Position numbers and translations under genes: made by a program. The notes under the pieces were generated by a model. The model did not search any database and was not told where the DNA came from. It worked only from the letters and a program-made list of their open reading frames with translations. From Deltaproteobacteria bacterium (GTDB lineage: Bacteria; Myxococcota; B64-G9), in NCBI GenBank assembly GCA_030591745.1, contig JAUVAM010000282.1, forward strand, positions 1 through 5,849: a DNA stretch of 5,849 bases. Direction: 5' to 3'. Shown here piece by piece: positions 2,933 to 5,849 of the stretch. Each line of letters begins with the position of its first letter. The stretch's first letter is position 1.

Positions 2933-5849
2933 TTATTGTTCCTCAAGAAACGCCAACCTCAAATATCCCAGTAGAGCCAAAGCGTGATGCTGCACCATGT
3001 CCACTCGAATCAACCCGCCCTTCTGTTGCCTGAGAACGCCACCTACCGCCCGTGGGTCCACTCGCCCCAGATTGGCCAAGAAGGGGTTGTCTTTGTAACG
3101 CGGCCCAGAAACCTGAAGCCGAAGCAGGCGGAGCACCCCAATCTCCAATGCGGCCTCCAGGGATTTCACCGCCGGCTCCAGTTTTTTCCTGCGGGCCGCA
3201 GGCAGCGCCAAAACCAAACCCTCAATGGCGTAGGCAATATTGCCCTTGCGCTCCAGCAATCGATGAATATGCAGCTGCCACCAGGCCAAGGCCAGGATGA
3301 AACGGTCAGCCTCCTCCCGCTTCATCCACCCCGCCTGCCCGAGCACATCAAAAGCCATGCTGCCCCACTGATAAAAACCCTTGGTGTCGTCGGAGTCCGG
3401 ATCCACCGCCCAGGCCCGGCGAGAATAGGCATCCATCATCCTCAGGGCCGTGCTGCGCAAGCGTTTGGCCCATGCCTTTCGCTTCAGCACCACAGCGCCA
3501 CGACTCAAGGCCAGAAGCGCCTCGCCATCCGCGTAAGGTGAGGTGACATCCGAGGGAACGACCGAAAGCAAATGCACTTGGTCGGCGAAGTGACCGTCTC
3601 TCCTTTGTGCCCACCAAAGACCATTCATGAGACCGGCCAGTGCATGTTCCAAACGCTCGCGACGCGACTTATCGAGGGGTATCTTGGAATCCAAGGTATC
3701 GGCCAATGCCAGAATCAGGAGGGCTTGTGCGCCTATCTTGAGCACAGGCTCGCCTGGCTTGTTCAACAAAAGCGTCCCCGGCATGGGCCCGGTCCTCAGA
3801 TGCGTCAGGTAGAAATCCAGTCCACGAGCAAGGGCTTCTTTGTCTGCGGCATTGGGACGCCATGCTGTCAATCGCGCCAAAGCCCATAGTGCCCCCGCCT
3901 GTCGAACGGCATGTTCCTGCACGCCAGGTTGATGCAAGAACATGTTGTAGAGGTATTCGAAATCCCCGGAAGGTCGCTGTTGCTTTTTCAAATAGCGAGC
4001 CGTCAACTCGGCTGACCGAACGATCTGTGGCCTCGGGGCGCGCTCTGAAACCTTGGCCACACCCCAAGTCTGGTCTGCTGACCAGCGCATGAGCCAATCA
4101 TCCAGAGCGCGGTCCGGCGCTTTTGCCTTGAGAGTCTGGGGCTCGACAGCCAGGGCATTCCAACTCAGGAAATCCATGGCCAGCACCAGGGCCGAGAGAT
4201 TGTGCTGCACGATATCCATACGGAGGGTCTCGTCCTTCATCGTCCTGGCGAAACCACCGGCAGCGCGCTGGGGGTGGGGCCAAACCCAGTCGTTCTCCGG
4301 ACCATTCTGCACACTGAGCTGCAAGGCCAGCGCTCGTTCTACAAGCGGAGCGCATCGAGCCACCATCTCCTGCCGGCCTGTGGCGCGATACGACGCGCAC
4401 ATGGTCGACAGGGCCTCCAGGCGAGTGGGGTTGGGGTCAAAGGTGACGGGACCCACTTGTTGAGCGCCGGCCAGGATGGGATCCCTGGCTTCCTTAACCT
4501 CCGAGGCCTCCATGTGGTCCATCTCGCGCGCCCAAAACCAGTCAAACTCATGCACACCGCAGTGCTGCCGAATCTGCCCCACCGCGTAAACGGTCCACTG
4601 GTTGACGAAGTGGGTTTCGTTCTCGGGCAGCGTCCGGGACTGCTTTTTCAACAAGTGGCGCATGCCCATGACCGCCCGCTGGCAGATTGGCAAATCATCG
4701 ACCCAAGCCTTGGCTCGCATGAGGGCAAATAGGGCCTGAGGCGGATAGTACTCAGACGGGCCCGACAAAGGCGCAAGCCCCGGCCCCATGGTAAAACTCG
4801 CAAAGTGTCCATTGGTCGGATCTTGTGAACGCAGCAGATGCAACACCAACTCGCGGATGGTGCTCGCGTACTCATCCGACGCCGTCAGCTCGGCGTGCTC
4901 AACCAAAGCCAGCAGCCAAAGTGCCGTCCCGCCCAGTTTGGCCTTGCCACTTAAGGGTTCGACCAAGAACCTGGCAGGCCCCACCGAGGTGGATTCGATT
5001 CGGCCGAACTGCTCGATCCAGCGCAGACCGTCCTCCGCGCGTCGAAGAAAATCCATCCGTCCCGTCGCCTCATGGGCCTGCAACAAAGACCAAACCACAC
5101 CCAGGTGCCGCAAAAGATTGTAGCCTTCGTCATCGAAGCGGTCCTGAGCCGGTTCGTAGCTGTATGGAAAACAGCCGATCGCCCCCCAGGGCTCCTGGAC
5201 CAGCCAGTCCCCGGCACTCTCGATGGCCCGCAGGATATCGATCTCGTCTAAATTTTTCGTTCGGGTCCGGTGGTACCGGGCAGGCTTGACTTGGCCTCCC
5301 CTCAACAAAAAAGAAGCCACCTCGACGATGGCCACCTGGATCTCATCCGCCGGCACCTTGGCCGAAGCATCCTGAAGAGAAAACCGCCAGGCCAACTCGC
5401 CCCCGGGATCCCCAAACAAATGCGCAGGCACCGGATGACGAATAAAATCAATGGGGGTCAATGTCCGCTCATCTCGCACAAAATGCATGGCATAAACATA
5501 GGGGCGAAAAGGCTGTGACTGCAGCACCTGTCGCAAGCCTGCCACCGTCACGACACCACGATTTTTTGTGTGCACCTCGGCAAACAATCCGCAGCTTGGC
5601 AAGAGACCCTGCCAAGCCTGCAACGCCGCCTCCAGGGCTTGCTCGAAATCCTCGCCCATGCCCTGGCTTCGCCGAAGATCCCCCGAGCAAGCCGCATGCA
5701 GTACGATCAAAGGCCTGGGGCTGTCGGCCCGAAGAGTGCCCCAGAAAGGCTTAAGTTGCCGAACAAGCGCCTGTTTGGATGGACTTAGCCCCTGATCTGC
5801 CTGAATCGGCCCCGCCAACAATCCCAGAAAAAACCACACCAAGCCATTA
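2933..5849 (-). CDS. Large exported protein with two tandem all-helical (toroid-like) modules, function unknown; 5' end probably beyond the window
   Basis: Numbering here starts at TTG 5842 (969 residues, TAA stop at 2935-2933). The frame stays open upstream to the window edge. The hydrophobic leader (VWFFLGLLAG, likely cleavage after PIQA) lacks a positively charged n-region, so the real start is probably just outside the window; this is an inference. Secretion to the periplasm is likely. Residues ~40-200 form a domain I do not recognise. Residues ~205-560 and ~608-966 are two related, mostly helical modules rich in Trp, Tyr, His and Leu. Paired motifs are GCFPYSY/GDFEYLY, RHLGVVW/RQAGALW, KLGGTALWLLAL/KIGAQALLILAL, NGHF/DGHF, QW/QW and RMDIVQH/RVDMVQH. 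This pattern of paired helices with aromatic-rich turns resembles six-hairpin (alpha/alpha)6 folds, such as AGE epimerases, glycoside hydrolases and lanthionine cyclases. None of their signature active sites is recognisable, so I assign no reaction. The gene ends 59 bases before ctpA and may share its transcript. Confidence 0.9.
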   Translation of the reverse strand, partial: NGLVWFFLGLLAGPIQADQGLSPSKQALVRQLKPFWGTLRADSPRPLIVLHAACSGDLRRSQGMGEDFEQALEAALQAWQGLLPSCGLFAEVHTKNRGVVTVAGLRQVLQSQPFRPYVYAMHFVRDERTLTPIDFIRHPVPAHLFGDPGGELAWRFSLQDASAKVPADEIQVAIVEVASFLLRGGQVKPARYHRTRTKNLDEIDILRAIESAGDWLVQEPWGAIGCFPYSYEPAQDRFDDEGYNLLRHLGVVWSLLQAHEATGRMDFLRRAEDGLRWIEQFGRIESTSVGPARFLVEPLSGKAKLGGTALWLLALVEHAELTASDEYASTIRELVLHLLRSQDPTNGHFASFTMGPGLAPLSGPSEYYPPQALFALMRAKAWVDDLPICQRAVMGMRHLLKKQSRTLPENETHFVNQWTVYAVGQIRQHCGVHEFDWFWAREMDHMEASEVKEARDPILAGAQQVGPVTFDPNPTRLEALSTMCASYRATGRQEMVARCAPLVERALALQLSVQNGPENDWVWPHPQRAAGGFARTMKDETLRMDIVQHNLSALVLAMDFLSWNALAVEPQTLKAKAPDRALDDWLMRWSADQTWGVAKVSERAPRPQIVRSAELTARYLKKQQRPSGDFEYLYNMFLHQPGVQEHAVRQAGALWALARLTAWRPNAADKEALARGLDFYLTHLRTGPMPGTLLLNKPGEPVLKIGAQALLILALADTLDSKIPLDKSRRERLEHALAGLMNGLWWAQRRDGHFADQVHLLSVVPSDVTSPYADGEALLALSRGAVVLKRKAWAKRLRSTALRMMDAYSRRAWAVDPDSDDTKGFYQWGSMAFDVLGQAGWMKREEADRFILALAWWQLHIHRLLERKGNIAYAIEGLVLALPAARRKKLEPAVKSLEAALEIGVLRLLRLQVSGPRYKDNPFLANLGRVDPRAVGGVLRQQKGGLIRVDMVQHHALALLGYLRLAFLEEQ
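2945..4021 (-). other. Module 2 of the duplicated helical domain
   Basis: Covers residues ~608-966 of the large exported protein. Landmarks in order are G626-x-F628-x-Y630-x-Y632, R647-Q648-x-G650-x-x-W653, K702-I-G704-x-x-A-L, D749-G-H751-F, Y770-A-D-G-E774-A-L, Q825-W826, R931-A-V-G934-G935, and R946-V-D948-M-V-Q951-H952. The module runs to within a few residues of the C-terminus, so the protein ends with the repeat unit. A linker of roughly 50 residues separates it from module 1. Confidence 0.7.
4163..5230 (-). other. Module 1 of the duplicated helical domain
   Basis: Covers residues ~205-560 of the large exported protein. Landmarks in order are G223-x-F225-x-Y227-x-Y229, R245-H246-x-G248-x-x-W251, K302-L-G304-x-x-A-L, N344-G-H346-F, Y366-P-P-Q369-A-L, Q415-W416, R526-A-A-G529-G530, and R541-M-D543-I-V-Q546-H547. 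Each has a counterpart in module 2 about 400-410 residues later. This copy keeps His after Arg in RHLG, where module 2 has Gln. The module boundaries are estimates from motif positions. Confidence 0.7.

Noticed and set aside
2984..3541. Plus-strand open frame of 185 codons
   Set aside because: It lies opposite module 2 of the large protein and is rich in Gln, His, Pro and Arg, typical of an antisense shadow.
2945..5230. Lanthionine synthetase C or terpene cyclase assignment for the helical modules
   Set aside because: The zinc-binding Cys/His set of LanC proteins and the DxDD or QW-repeat set of terpene cyclases are not visible. The two isolated QW dipeptides are not enough.
5243..5725. AMMECR1-type domain at the N-terminus of the large protein
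   Set aside because: The stretch SGDLRRSQGM loosely recalls the glycine/cysteine motif of that family, but the LRGCIG core is absent and the rest does not fit.
5840..5847. ATG at 5847-5845 as start of the large gene
   Set aside because: It is in a different frame (it reads MAWCGFFWD) and does not join the long open frame. The in-frame start must be TTG/GTG near 5842, or lie outside the window.

Overview
The window is a compact, entirely minus-strand stretch from a moderately GC-rich Gram-negative bacterium. Two lines of evidence point that way: an exported carboxyl-terminal processing protease with a signal peptide, and a large exported protein beside it. From memory, the protease N-terminus (a YEKLDVF-type opening, DPHSVFMSPEEF, then DTSGAFGGVGLE) most resembles myxobacterial/deltaproteobacterial CtpA proteins. 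I therefore lean towards Myxococcota or a related former-deltaproteobacterial lineage, but this is an inference and not a placement.

Reading in the direction of transcription (right to left), there are four genes. (1) A large exported protein of about 970 residues runs from the right edge to 2933. It has an unclassified N-terminal domain followed by two tandem copies of an all-helical, probably (alpha/alpha)6-toroid-like module. Its true start probably lies just outside the window. (2) After a 59-base gap with the only AT-rich patch in the window comes a complete S41-family C-terminal processing peptidase (ctpA, start at 2873 or 2879). (3) queH, the metal-dependent epoxyqueuosine reductase that completes queuosine synthesis, overlaps ctpA by an ATGA junction at 1608-1611. 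(4) A second ATGA junction at 1021-1024 leads into a protein of unknown family that stays open for 341 codons and leaves the window at position 1. It has a roughly 200-residue folded part followed by a Pro/Ala/Glu-rich tail.

The two 4-base overlaps make ctpA-queH-orf a translationally coupled operon, and the large upstream gene may be transcribed with it. The proteins do not form an obvious single pathway: one periplasmic protease, one cytoplasmic tRNA-modification enzyme, and two unknowns. The most notable object is the duplicated-module protein. Six motif blocks recur in the same order with a constant offset of about 400-410 residues, which identifies an old internal duplication in a protein I cannot assign to a named family. 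I see no RNA genes, mobile elements, CRISPR arrays or convincing terminators.
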